Assembly: GCF_000801105.2 (NCBI RefSeq)
Contig: NC_079519.1
Span: 8,492,668 to 8,556,667 of the forward strand
Length of the DNA stretch: 64,000 nt
Direction of reading: 5' to 3'
DNA from: Raphanus sativus
Lineage: Eukaryota; Streptophyta; Magnoliopsida; Brassicales; Brassicaceae
Under the pieces are notes generated by a model. It made no database searches. It saw only the letters and a program-made list of their open reading frames with translations, and was not told where the DNA came from. A program made the position numbers and the translations under genes. This document shows, piece by piece, positions 9,702 through 22,098 of this stretch. Positions within the stretch are counted from its first letter, which is position 1. The number at the start of each line of letters is the position of its first letter.

Positions 9702-12700
9702 ATGGGTTCTAAGGGAGACAACGTTGCTGTATGTAACATGAAGCTCGAGAGACTTCTCAGCATGAAAGGTGGCAAAGGACAAGACAGCTACGCAAATAAC
9801 TCTCAAGCCCAGGTCTGTAGTATATCTCTATTTATAATTAATTTCCATTAAGAAAACTTCTAATAACTCGATTATATTTGATCTCGAGTATTATAATTGG
9901 AAATTTAACAAGGAATTGTGTTTTCAGTAAGGGGGTGTTCAAAGGTTAACTAAATCTACTTTTTTTTTTATCAAACTAAATCTACTTTTAAAATTAAATA
10001 GCTTCAAGGCTTACTTCCATTTCAATTCAGTTTAGCGCAAATAATAAATCAAGTCGATTTTGATTTATCTTTTGTTTGTATCTGTTTGAATCGGATTGGA
10101 AACCATTGATTTACGTTAAATAAATAAATTAAGCTGTATATAAAATGCGTATAATGTGACACAAATAGATCGAGACATTATCGACGTCCATGGAAGTGTA
10201 TATATTTTAGTAACGAGAAAAAGATATTTAAATACAAATTCCTGAGAAGTAAAAAAATTATACCAAATATATGCAGGCGATGCATGCACGGTCCATGCTT
10301 CACCTCTTAGAAGAAACACTTGATAACGTTCATCTAAACTCCTCCGCCAACCCTTCACCGTTCACGGCGGTTGATCTCGGTTGCTCCTCCGGAGAAAATA
10401 CCATACACATCATCGATTTCATCGTCAAACACATCTCTAAGCGTTTTCATTCCGCCGGGATCGACCCACCGGAGTTCACAGCTTTCTTCTCTGACCTCCC
10501 AAACAACGATTTCAACACTCTTTTTCAGCTTCTTCCACCACTTGTCTCTAACTCTTGCATGGAGGAGTGCCTTGCTGCAGACGGAAATCGCTCCTACTTT
10601 GTCGCTGGTGTTCCCGGATCGTTTTACCGGAGACTTTTCCCGGCGAGAACAATTGATATTTTCCACTCTGCCTTTTCTTTGCATTGGCTCTCTCAGGTAT
10701 ACACACTATACGCAACGTATGCTAGGTCACTGTATTTACAAGTTGCATGGTTCGGTTCGTATAGTTTAATCATTTTTTTTAGTTTAATCTTTAATGGTTC
10801 TATTTTCTTTTTCCGTTCTAACCTTCAGTTATTTTATCGAAGTTTTAATTATGGTTGGATGTTAAACATACATCAAGAAAAAGCTCAGAGCATAGATACC
10901 GGTTGTTAACTTGTGATTTTTTCAAACTTTTGGATTAATATTAACCAGAAATCTTTTTTAAAAATCTTTTTTTTAAGTCATGGTTACACTGAGAAATGGG
11001 AAATTTGGTAGGTGCCGGAGAGCGTGACGGATAGGAGATCGGCGACTTACAATAGAGGGAGAGTGTTCATACACGGCGCCGGAGAGAAGATGGCCACTGC
11101 GTACAAACGGCAATTTCAGGCGGACTTGGCGGAGTTTTTGAGGGCAAGAGCGGCGGAGGTTAAGAGAGGTGGGGCCATGTTCCTTGTTTGTCTCGGTCGT
11201 ACCTCTGTAGACCCCACTGATCAAGGTGGTGCCGGTCTACTCTTCGGCACTCATTTTCAAGACGCTTGGAACGACCTTGTCAGCGAGGTACGACCTTTAA
11301 AAGTTGAACTCTTTCCCCAAATTACTTATAGTTAATCTCACAATTCTAAATTGCTAACCTTGATGAGCTTATACAACTATAGTATATAGCAGCACCTAAC
11401 CATATTATTTTAAACTCTCAGTCGTAAAATCACCAAACATATATAGTATACTAGTATTGTATATATAATCAAATATTATCCAAGGACAAATTTCTTGTAA
11501 TTCAGATTTTTGACACAAAAATTATATTTAAAGAAATTATCAAACATAGAATACTAGTTTTGTATGTTTGATGGAATGTTAAATATAATTAACCAAGTTC
11601 CTTAAAATTATGTTAACTTCGGTCGACAAGTTAACAAAATTGAATTTTTGTGTAAAATCTACATACTAACAAAATAGAAGCAAATGATAGTGGTGGCTTA
11701 ATGACCACGTTAGTACACACTCTCCACTCATTTTAAATTAACAATCCTTCATGCCCGTCCGATTGCCCTCTCACCGACCCCGTTTATATGAATCTTAATC
11801 ATCCACTGGGACGTCATTTTATGCAGTCGCCAAAATATCGACATCATGACCTTGTCGAGACAAACAGGCCATATTATTGGACAACAACGTACAGTGGAAA
11901 AAGACATACAAAAAGATCCAACAAGAATTGTTAAGTTGCTTTCTGACATAACTATTACTAGATTTTGACCCGCGCTTTTGAAGCGCGGAATATTTTACGA
12001 TGAAAAATTTCACTAATAATTTAACAAATATTTTGGTAATTTTTAAAGAGTGTGTATTTAAAATATTTTTGCATTTAAATCAGTATTTTTAAATTCAACC
12101 CGATTGTGATTATACCGGTTAGTCCGGAGATCTGAGAATTCAATTTATGTTTTTAAAATATTCATATTAAAAATCACTAAAACCCGAGACTAACCGATTG
12201 AACTGATGGATGACCGATATGTAATCTAATTGGATTTAAATTGTAATAGTTTCATAATTTGTAATCTTATAATCGAAATTTTAAAGTTCACTATTTTGCA
12301 ATTATGAAATTATAACGTTTCTACAAAATTTTAAAGAGAAAATGATAGATATAAATAACTAAGATTAATTATTGTATTATTTGGAAACATTGACAGTAGT
12401 ATAAAAAATATATTGTTTGGAAACATTGATAGTAGTATAAAGAAATAAGTATATTGTTTGGAAACATTGATAGTAGTATAAAGAAATAAGTATATTGTTT
12501 GGAACATGGATAGTAGTATAAAGAAAGAAACATTAGTGATTTAATGTATGTTTAACTATAAAGTATAAAGTGTATTTAATTTAAAAACTTACAAAATAAA
12601 TGTTAGGTCCAACAGAATGTTTCTGTTTTAATAAGATAGATTACCCCGTTAAATCATATAGTCCTACCAAAAAGTAAGTTTACATGTGTTGAGTCATTAT

Positions 12701-13588
12701 AAACGTACATTCACACATAAAAGTTTTTTTTTTTGACCGAACCACACATAAAAGTTAGCGTACATATTTTTGATGATGAATATTAGTACAGTATATAAAA
12801 AATCGCACTTGGAATTAAATTTAATTTACTATTGGCTCGCTAAATTTATCAGTTTACTCACATGTTTGAAAATTAATATTATATATTACATATATTTTTA
12901 TAATCTTGTTGATATATATTATAATCTTGTTAACCAATTACTATTAATATATACTATAATCTTATCAATATATAACTAATAAATGAAACGTCATTAATTA
13001 TTAGTACTATTGTGCGTTTATGATTTGTTTTATAAAAACTCTATTGAGTTGAAATGTTTTTTGCTGTACCATTATTTCGGCTATTTCGTTTTCCCACCAC
13101 CCCCTACCAATTAATTAACCTATTTTTGTGTTCAGCTGAATCGTCTTAAAAGGGTTCCACTGACATTAGTTAGTTAATTGGTTAAACGTCCTGATAGAAT
13201 TGACGTAGATGTTTTACAAAAATCATTGATTTTAGGGTTTGGTAGCGGCAGACAAGCGCGACGGATTCAATATTCGGTGTACGCTCCAAGCCTGCAAGAC
13301 TTCAAGGAAGTAGTTGAAGCGGATGGCTCCTTCACCATTGAGAAGCTTGTAGTTTACAAAGGAGGGAGTCCACTTGTTGTGAGCGAGCCGGACGATGCAT
13401 CCGAGGTCGGTCGTGCTTTTGCTAGTAGTTGTCGGAGTGTGGCTGGAGTACTAGTTGAAGCTCACATCGGGGAAGAGCTAAGCAACGAGTTGTTCTCAAG
13501 AGTTGAACGTCGAGCCACTATCCATGCCAAGGATGTCTTGGTGAATCTGCAGTTCTTTCATATCGTCGCTTCTTTATCTTTTACTTAG
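9702..13588 (+). CDS. IAMT1: Indole-3-acetate O-methyltransferase, SABATH family (frameshift in last exon)
   Basis: Transfers methyl from S-adenosylmethionine to the carboxyl group of auxin. Exons at 9702-9812, 10277-10696, 11012-11287 and 13236-13588. The start encodes MGSKGDNVAVCNMKLERLLS; SABATH features include the SAM-binding region with VDLGCSSGENT in exon 2 and the S(F)SLHWLSQ segment. The C-terminus ends VNLQFFHIVASLSFT. Coding length is 1160 nt, one short of 1161 for 386 residues. The missing base is a C near 13275: GFNI should continue PVYAPS but the frame shifts, and the downstream frame resumes normal IAMT1 sequence to the stop. Either this copy is a pseudogene or the base is an assembly error. 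Intron 3 is about 1.95 kb and holds a Helitron (11958-12640). Confidence 0.9.
9948..9989 (-). repeat. Micro-insertion with poly(A) tail in IAMT1 intron 1
   Basis: AACTAAATCTACTTTT occurs at 9948-9963 and 9974-9989 with a 10-bp insert between (TGAT plus A run on the minus strand). This is the shortest member of the set. Confidence 0.55.
11958..12640 (-). mobile_element. Non-autonomous Helitron in IAMT1 intron 3
   Basis: On the minus strand it starts A|TCTATCTTATTAAAACAG (12640 downward) and ends with hairpin CCGCGCTT-caaa-AGCGCGG, GTCAAAAT and CTAG|T at 11958. These are the standard Brassicaceae Helitron termini at an A|T target, 683 bp. It is transcribed as intron in antisense to its own orientation. 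Confidence 0.85.
12380..12530. repeat. Tandem repeats inside the intronic Helitron
   Basis: About four copies of a unit of roughly 40 bp with the core TTGGAAACATTGATAGTAGT followed by ATAAAGAAATAAGTATA. The first and last copies diverge. Confidence 0.75.
12712..12756 (-). repeat. Micro-insertion with poly(A) tail and 14-bp target duplication
   Basis: CACACATAAAAGTT occurs at 12712-12725 and 12743-12756 around a 17-bp insert that reads GTTCGGTC plus poly(A) on the minus strand. It lies in IAMT1 intron 3. Confidence 0.7.
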
Positions 13589-13978
13589 TTCCAAATTAAA
13601 ATGAAAAGGCCTAATTTAAAAAAAACGACGTTCGTGTGCTTGTTTTATCTCTCTTTTTATTTTCCTTAGGCGCTTTTTATTTGTTTTGTTTTTCTCCCCT
13701 TACTGGCATGGCTTTTGATCATGTAATCTAAAATAGTTAGGTGAAGACTTCTTTCTTTAAATCTTTATGAAAAGGAAGTCTTTGTTTCTTCTATGTCGGG
13801 TTCCTAATCAAAATCAGCTGGACCAAACGGATATCATAACAAGAAAAGTCGAAATCTAGAAAATTTCGATTTACAATGATCCTTATGTCCAATAATTATA
13901 TCTTACCATTACATTCTAAATATTTATGGTTAGAAAAAAGTATCAGACGACACAAAGAAAAAAAAACGCATATTACCA

Positions 13979-14206
13979 ATGTTTCATAGTATTATTTGTC
14001 GTTCTTAGGTTTATGCACACATATTAAAAAAACATTTTATTTTACATATTTTTCAAAAATAAATACTATTACCAATACACCTAATCATATATCAACAAAA
14101 AAATAAAATAGAGAATTTGTCAATAAATTTTGCATTGAAAACCAAAAAAGACACTTATTTTGAAACAAAAATTCTACTCTAAAATGACACATAATTTGAA
14201 ACGGAG
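13979..14206. mobile_element. Stowaway-like MITE, cut by the assembly gap
   Basis: The sequence from GTTTCATAGTATTATTTGTC to AATTTGAAACGGAG is the same element as the MITE at 23178-24660 (shared TTATGCACACA, CTATTACCAATACACCTAA and TTTGCATTGAAAACC blocks). Its right end GAAACGGAG should continue GGAG-TA but runs into the N gap. Confidence 0.75.
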
Positions 14207-14306
14207 NNNNNNNNNNNNNNNNNNNNNNNNNNNNNNNNNNNNNNNNNNNNNNNNNNNNNNNNNNNNNNNNNNNNNNNNNNNNNNNNNNNNNNNNNNNNNN
14301 NNNNNN
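14207..14306. other. Assembly gap of 100 N
   Basis: Exactly 100 N, the usual placeholder for a gap of unknown length. It begins at the end of a high-copy MITE, a natural place for contigs to break. Confidence 0.95.
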
Positions 14307-14937
14307 CCATCCATACCAGTCCCTAGTTCTTAACAACAGTAAGAAGCTGCTGATAAGAAGCTTGTTGAAAGAAGTGGAGGGGGAGGGGGATATGAATGAA
14401 GTTTATGAGTTTTGGTACCACGAATGAGTCCACTGGAGGCTGTTCTCAATAAGATGACTGAGGATGATCTTGAGATTAGTAGTATTGTGATGGAATGCTG
14501 ACATGCTGTGTCGAGGGACTAGGTGGAGCAAAGCACTCACAAGAGGTTTAAGCTAGAATTATTAATGGAGTCATACGATGGGTCAGGCACTGTTCTATGA
14601 TTTGCCTTGTTACCATCACTTGCACACGAATACTACACAACACTCGCAGGTGTTGTCATCTATAAACACGACAAGTCATAGAACAGAGCAGATTAACAAG
14701 CCATAACTGTCTTGACTATCCATGTCTGCCAATAAGTCAAGATGATACCAACTATCAAAAACAACACTAACAACAAACACACACACACACACACAGATAC
14801 ACATTCTAGTACATCATTCTACTCCTCAAATGTCTTTTTTTGTTTGTTGGTCTTCTCTCATGTGTTTTCTTTCATACAACCCTCTCTCTTCCTAAACAGA
14901 CAAGAGTGACAACTACACATGTTTGCCTTTAACATCT
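14307..14937. other. Downstream flank of MAP65-1, no gene seen
   Basis: Holds a CA microsatellite (14777-14796) and a 22-bp exact copy of part of MAP65-1 exon 4 (14714-14735). A purine-rich part at 14340-14560 has the look of decayed coding sequence, but I cannot name it. The part near 14850-14937 is probably the MAP65-1 3' untranslated region. Confidence 0.5.
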
Positions 14938-17677
14938 TCAGGGCGAAGCTGAAACATGATCTGCAGCACCAGAAACCGGAGATGAAGCAGCAGCTTCCTC
15001 TTTCGAAATGGCAACGTAGTTTGTAGGAGCAGCCGGCCTGTCTATAGTCTCCCTTCTCCCTCCTCCTTTTGCAATTGACCTGCTTCCGTTCTGGCTTGCA
15101 TTCAAAGATAAACGCCTGCTCGGTGCTCCGTTAGCTCCTCCGTTGTTAGCTCGTGCCCCCACCGGTTTCTTAGCACTAACTGGTCTTGCAGGGCTTGGCC
15201 TGGTGCTGAAGGCAGTGTCTTGCTCTATGTGAGGCTGTTCTTGAACCTTCTTTTGTTCCTGTTCATTAAGACAAAAAAAAAACATGAGTTTATTATGTTA
15301 ATGACGACAATTTGGCTTTATTTATTTAGTAGAAGAAATTAAACTTACCCTGAGCCTCCGTTTCTCATCTTCTCGTTCTTGCCTAAGCATACCGTACTCA
15401 TCTAACATAGCTAGCAGAGGAACCCCATCGTATGCAAAGGACATGCTGTGCTCCTCTTCCCAAGCTCGGGTCTTAGCGACCAATGTGTCAACCATGGCTT
15501 TTTCCAAAAGGAAAAAAAACAAGAAAGATCCAATGAGATATGAATATAAAAGAGAATGTTAACTTTTAGTACTTCTACACATACCAGGAATCTTGCTGAC
15601 AAGAATCCTGGCTTTCTCAGCTCTCTTGAGATTCAAATGTGCACCTCTGCTGGCACTGTACCTGTTCTGATCCTGTTCTCAGAAACCAACCATGTACAAG
15701 CAGCAGCTCAAGATCCAATCTAAAGTTAATGTTCTATGATGTATCATAGTGTGCATTACCCGGTTGTAGTCTTCTAGCCAGCTCTCTTCCTCACAAGCAG
15801 ACATCCATTTCTCAACACGGTCCAAAATATCCTTCCTGCTAAACGCTTCTTCTTTAGCCTTAGCTATCTGACTATCCATGTCTGCCAATAACTCAGTAGG
15901 CTCAACGTTTCCAGAATCAATCAGCGACATGATCCTCTCACGAGCTGACTCAGGGCTTGTTTCCACGTGTGCACGACCGTATATCTCCTCAAGCTCAGTT
16001 TGTTTCTTGAAAGCAATCTCCTTCATACGGCTGGCTTTCAGCTGGTCAAGCCTATCAACTTCCACCTCGGCCTGATTGATCAGATCACGTGCAAGAGCAC
16101 CTGGCGTAGTCACCTCATCGACCGAAGCTGAAATGTTACAAGTAACATGATTGAAAAGATCCCTTTCCTCATCAGGAGTGTCCATCAGGTTCCATAGATC
16201 AATCAGCTGAGTAGCAAGCTCTTGAAGCTGACAACAACAGGAAGGATAACAAAACGAATATCATCATGTTTTAACATGTTTCGAACCGTCGGTTTTCGGT
16301 TAACCGAAGATTTTAAATATAATTCCGAAACTAACCGAATTAATTTCGGTTTGGTTCGGTTCGATTGTCGGTTAATTTCGGTTTTCAGATATTTTTCCGA
16401 AAATAACAGAATTTCTAAAGTTTGGTCAATTTCGGTTTATTTTTTTCAAAAAAATTGGATATAAATTCGATTATTTCGGTTATTTCCGGTTCCGTTTTTC
16501 GGATATTTTCGGTTTTCAGAATTTTTAATTTTTTTAAATCGAAAACCGAACCGAACCGAAAACCAAATTAATTTTAAAACTTCTACCGAACTGAACCGAA
16601 CACAAAACCGTAACCGAACTGAAAACCAAAAATTTCGGTTCGGATCGGCTGGTTCGGTTCAAAACCGCAGGCCTATCTCAGATAAATCCAAAAGTGTGTT
16701 TACCTTTTGAAGTCTTTGCTTCTTATCATCATTAAGAGTCAGGACGGTTTTAGCCAACCTCGAGAGTGTCTCATTGCTAATGCTCTTGGACTGGACACCA
16801 GTTTCTTCATCTAAACTCGGATGAACTTCTCTGACAGTGGTTAAGAAGTCCAAACCAAGAACAGCACATAGATCGTGAACAGTGCTAACGAACTCTAGCA
16901 CCTTCTGCAGCCTGTCACTCTTCTCTTTCTGGAGCTCTTGGAGTTGGCTCTGGAAATCATCTAGTTTCTTAAGCGACAAATCAGACTCGTCGACTATAGG
17001 AACCTCACTGCTCAAACCACCAGCGATCTCTCCGCAAATCTTCTGGATTTGTGATTGTACGTCAGAGAACTCTTTGACTCTCTCTTCTTTCTGTTGCCAA
17101 AGCTGTTCAAGAGCAGGTGCTATAGCAGCAAGCTGTTCTTTAATCGTTCCAGAAGACTTATCCGGCTGCAAAAGAAACAAAAACAAATCACACTCACAAA
17201 GATACACTTGTAAAACTTGGGGGGAAAGAAAGAGAAACAAATAAACTTACAATGCCATTAAGAGAGGTTTTATCACCAAGAGAGGTGGTGAGGCTGGAGA
17301 GTTCAGCGTTAGCATCTGACAAGGTTTGAAGAAGCTCTGCTCGGGATTTGGCAGCTTGCTCAACTTTCTTCTTGTAAACGCCAAGACACTCTTGCTCTAT
17401 CTGAAGAAGCAGTTTGTCTCTTTCCTCATCGCTCTCACCAACTTCATCCCATATTTCCTATTTAAAACAAAAAAAAAGATTTTATAATAAAGTTGGTGAG
17501 TAAAGAAAGCCCTGGAGATTCATAGATGGAGATGTGGTTGAGAGATTCATAGATGGAGATGTGGTTGAGAGATTCATAGATGGAGATGTGGTTGAGAGAT
17601 TTTACCTGCAACTTTTGGAGTAAAGTACCACAAGTGATCTCCCCAAGAAGAGGACTTTCAGCATCTGTGACCACCAT
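14938..17677 (-). CDS. MAP65-1: Microtubule-bundling protein MAP65-1 (Ase1/PRC1 family)
   Basis: Cross-links antiparallel cortical and phragmoplast microtubules. Seven coding exons: 17677-17606, 17457-17251, 17165-16704, 16227-15760, 15672-15585, 15497-15349 and 15258-14938, total 1767 nt or 588 residues, the normal family length. The protein starts [20 protein letters not shown] and is largely coiled coil (dimerisation and spectrin-like rod). The conserved microtubule-binding part includes [20 protein letters not shown] and the Y/K-rich segment [20 protein letters not shown]. The tail is basic and Ser/Pro-rich ([14 protein letters not shown]), where mitotic kinases act in this family. A 5' leader intron probably lies between 17700 and 18110. 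Intron 1 has a 27-bp triplication and intron 3 a CCGAA-rich mobile repeat. The reading frame looks intact. Confidence 0.95.
16266..16674. mobile_element. CCGAA/TTCGG-rich foldback repeat in MAP65-1 intron 3
   Basis: The left half repeats TTCGGTT-type motifs and the right half their complement (CCGAACCGAA), so the segment can fold on itself. The right end AACCGCAGGCCTA resembles the end of non-autonomous hAT-like repeats. It fills almost the whole intron (16228-16703). Confidence 0.6.
17512..17600. repeat. 27-bp minisatellite, three copies, in MAP65-1 intron 1
   Basis: The unit GATTCATAGATGGAGATGTG followed by GTTGAGA is repeated three times almost without change, ending a few bases from the exon 1 donor site at 17605. 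Confidence 0.9.
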
Positions 17678-19261
17678 TGTCTCGAAATCAGAAGGCTTTC
17701 CTGAAGAAAGGGTCCAAAACAAATACCAGTTAAAGACTATAAAGTAAACTAAGAATATGGCACACAGATCTTCACAGTAACTAATGGTACTATATTAGAT
17801 CTTGTTTAAGATTAGACTGCAATGAAAATAGGATTTAAGAAACAGAAGCTAGGAGCAAAAAAATAACAAGCACTTTCTTCGTAATACAAAAGCATCCCCT
17901 AATCACTCTAATCAAAGATTAAACCTCCACAGACCAAAAAATAAAATAAAAACAATCCGATCAAGCAGAAGTAAAAAACAAAAGCAGATCTCTGTGTTAG
18001 GAAAAAAAAAGCGAGCTTTAAGGGAAACAAACAGCATTTGGTGATAAAACCAAAGCAATCAGAAACTAAAGAAACGAACTTCAAACTGATCAAATCTAAA
18101 CAGTTGTAGTTACCGAGATTGACTGTGAGTTTTTGTAAGGGTTTTACAAAGGGTTTCTCTCTTTCTCCACCACAGTCTTCTTCTTGTAGATCTGAAGCTC
18201 TGTGGCGACAATATAAACTCACTGTTCGAGAGTGAGAGGAAGTCCTTTTAACATAATGAAGGTGAAAAATGAAAAACAAAAAAAAAATTATGTATGGATT
18301 GAGAGAGGTGGAAGAGACGGGGAGGTGGGGTGGGACCCATAATCTTTGTACGTTAAATTAACAAAGAGCGAAAAAACATTTAACCCCCTAGTTTTTCTGC
18401 TTTATTACCAAAAAACATGACACTGTTTACACTCACAGACTTTGTGTCTTCTACTCTTCCGTGACTTTGTTCTTTGCTTGTTTGACACTTCGACCCACAC
18501 AATTTACTCGCTTTTTTTACCCCTTTTCTTACAACTAGATTCTCAGAACTAACTAAAAGGCTTCAATAATTGTAATTTGTAACGTTTTCTACACACACCA
18601 AAAAAAAAGCAATCACGAAAATTTTAATAGAGATTACTTGATAATTAGTAAAAGACAACAAAACATGATGATTTGGGAATGAATGAAGGAGTCCGTGAAA
18701 GCACAAAAAAATAGTTAGAATGTAGTTACTGGGAACTTGTCTGATTTAGAATTGTCTTGTTATTGTTGGAATAAGCTGAGGTACATTAGTCACTCCCGTG
18801 GATACGAATGATGGCATATTACATTATAGGTTCACTCCAAAGAATTCAAAGTTGCTAAAAGTCCGAATACCACCTTCGACCCCATGTTATATCGTGTCAT
18901 TAAATAAAGCTTGGCCATGCTGATGTATAGGTAATAGGCTATAAAACAACTACCACCAACATTGTTTACCAATTACTCTGTTTTAGGGACCGACCATAGG
19001 TCACAATATGCCATATGGTCCATTTTTTTCTCTTGTTTAAAAATCACTTTATTCACTACTATAAAAATTTATAAGGCCTAGCTGTAAATATATGAGAGAA
19101 TTTGCCAACTAACCAACTTTGGAATCAAAATTTATAACTTTGATTTTGACGTTATTAAAATTGATAAAATTTTATACACGTTTTGTTCTTACCACTTCTA
19201 AGTTATCGGTGACAGAAAGATAAAAAATGGCGTTGACAAAAATACATATGACCAGAGAAAA

Positions 19262-20434
19262 TCTATCTTATTAAATCAGAAACATTACAACTTCTTCTAT
19301 GTGGATTTTAAAGATGGACCTCATATATTTAAATTAAATGTCTCATTTCTTATATATAATATGTACCATAGTCTAACTTTGCATTAATGTATTTCCTTAA
19401 ATACAATTCCTCTATTTGTCTATATTCCATATATGGTTTTCACATTTATTACATGTCGATTTAAATAAGATTTAAATAAGATATATACTAAGAATACTAA
19501 AATTTGTAACTGTATTAGAATTATCTTATACAATTCATTTTAAATTGATCAGTATACTTTTCATTGGCCATATTGATTTTATTAGTATGAATAACATTAG
19601 GTAGATAAGTCAGAGACACATACATAAAGATATAACTATTATTTAACTACGTTGAGTCTAATCTACTTTCTAAAAAAATAACACATAGCTTTATATATTG
19701 TATAGAATAAAGTAATATTGTATAGTATTATACTTATACAATAATACTAAAAACAAAACCAAACTGAAATATAATATATATCGAAAATGCTTTGAACCAT
19801 TACACACAAAATATATTAGATTTCAGAGATAAAATTCACTTTGAAATTATGTAATAATTATTTTAAAAAATTAAATTTCGTAATGTACAAAAGCATAAGT
19901 TGTATATCAAATTTTGTGTTACAATAAAAAGACACAACTCGCGCTTGCAAAGTGTTATTTTACATACGAAAGACAATTTTGATATTGTTCTTTAAACACA
20001 AAATTGAATTATACAAACTCGATACTACATAAAACTAAACAATATATAATACATTTTAAAAATAAAACCTGTGCGGGTGCACATGGTCTTTGCGAAAATC
20101 GTAGATATGTTTATATAATATATAAATATATTATGTTACACATATCTTCATATAAATAATACCCCAATGTAAGTTTTGTATGATAAATGTTGAAGATACA
20201 AAATATATATAGCACTATATATTTTAAATAATATATAAAAAATTACTTTACGTTATCATAAATTTTAAAAATCAAATTTAGTAATTAAACACATTGCTTA
20301 TTTAAACACATTAGTACACATTTTTATTTATCAAAATTTTATATTAATACACATTGCAATCATGTATAACATTTAGTACAAACAAAGATAAAAAAAAATT
20401 TGACTCCCGCTCGATCGAGCGGGTCATGATCTAG
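19262..20434 (+). mobile_element. Non-autonomous Helitron
   Basis: Starts A|TCTATCTTATTAAATCAG at 19262 and ends with hairpin CCCGCTC-gatc-GAGCGGG, TCATGAT and CTAG|T at 20434. An internal GC-rich near-palindrome (about 20070-20085) may be the 3' end of an older copy, so this could be a composite. Confidence 0.8.
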
Positions 20435-20938
20435 TTAAGGTTAAAGATGGTCAATCAATAAATATGTAAAGTTCCATTTTTTTTAATTTCTTTTGCCTTT
20501 TGCTACAACTATTAGATTAGATGTGTAACTCTCCAAAAGATAAAATGCAAACAAAGTTTACAGAGAAGATGACCAATGATGGAGCGGTGCCGATAACATT
20601 GTTTTCTATGTACAAAACCATAGAATAGAACAACTATATATAACGAATTTTTTAAAAAGATGGAAAATTCATTGTAGAATTGTCAAAAGTGTAAAAACTG
20701 TGTTTTCTTTTCTTTTCAAATTAGCAGTACATTTTTGTTATTATCGGAGAAATTTTGCTAATACCTAAGACTTGACTAGCAAGAAATGTGATTTCATTTT
20801 CTTGATGTATAATTATATTTGTGATTTTTTTTTTGCTTTAGCTCTAGATTTTATTTTTAAGAGTCTTTTGATTTGAGTTGTAGGTATTTATCTCTCCAAA
20901 GCAATTATAATGAATTGAGATTAAAGAAGAGCTGTGAA

Positions 20939-22098
20939 TCTATGTTATTAAAACATAAATATTGTGTTACACGTAATTTTTATTTTATAAGCTTTTAAAT
21001 TAAATATATTTTTCTACTTTATAGTTAAACTTACATAAAATTATTAACATGCATTTCTTTATAATATTATCCATATTTCCAAACAATATACTCTTTTTCT
21101 TATATTATTATTCATGTTTTCAAACAATACTATAATCAATCTTGTTTCCGAATAATAAAAAATATTGTATCTCATCTTTTTAATAATTTCTAACAATTTT
21201 CTTTCAAATTATTTAGATAAATTAAATAATTAAAAATCCAATAATTTATAGAACAACAAAAATAAATAGAACTTATTTGTACATGTTTAAATACTACAAA
21301 AAATATTTCAATAAACAATAAATCAATTAAATTAATGGATTATTTTTCATATATTTCCTAAATAATGGCTATATAATTTATTTAAGTAAAATAATAATTC
21401 AATAATAGCCATTACATAAAAAATATAAAAATGTTATGCATTATACGATAAATATAATAACAAAACTAATTATGAAAAATGTTCAAAATATATGTTATCT
21501 AAAGAGAAATTATCTAAAGAAAAATGCTTAACACTTATCGTTAACAACAAATTTAAAGTGATTATAATATAAACCAAATTATTAACAAGATAAATTATAG
21601 AAAACAAGTATAATAAAATTAATTAAGCTATTAAAATTGAGTAATTAGTAATATGATCAAGACATATTTATAGTTTGTAACAATTTTATATCTATTACTT
21701 TATCTATCAAAATTTTGTAGAAACGTAATAATTTCATAAAACTACAAAACAATGAACTTTAAAATTTGAATTAAAAGATGACAAATTATGAAACTATAAC
21801 AATTTAAATAAAATTGGATTACATATCGGTCATTCATCAGTTAATCTTGGATTTTAGTGATTTTTTAAAATATAGATATTTTAAAAAATCTAACTCGAAT
21901 TATTGGATCACCGGATTAACCGGTTTGACCGCGGGTTCGAATCAAATTTAAAAACACTAATTTAAATGCAACAATATTTTAAATGCAAAAAATTCTTACA
22001 AACTAACAAATATTTCGTTAATTATTAGTTGTTAAACTATTAGTAAAATTTTTAATAATAAAATATTTTGTATCTGCAAAACGCAGATTAAAATCTAG
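20939..22098 (+). mobile_element. Non-autonomous Helitron
   Basis: Starts A|TCTATGTTATTAAAACAT at 20939 and ends with hairpin TCTGC-aaaac-GCAGA, TTAAAAT and CTAG|T at 22098. It contains the GGATCACCGGATTAACCGG-type segment often seen inside Brassica Helitrons. No coding capacity. Confidence 0.8.
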
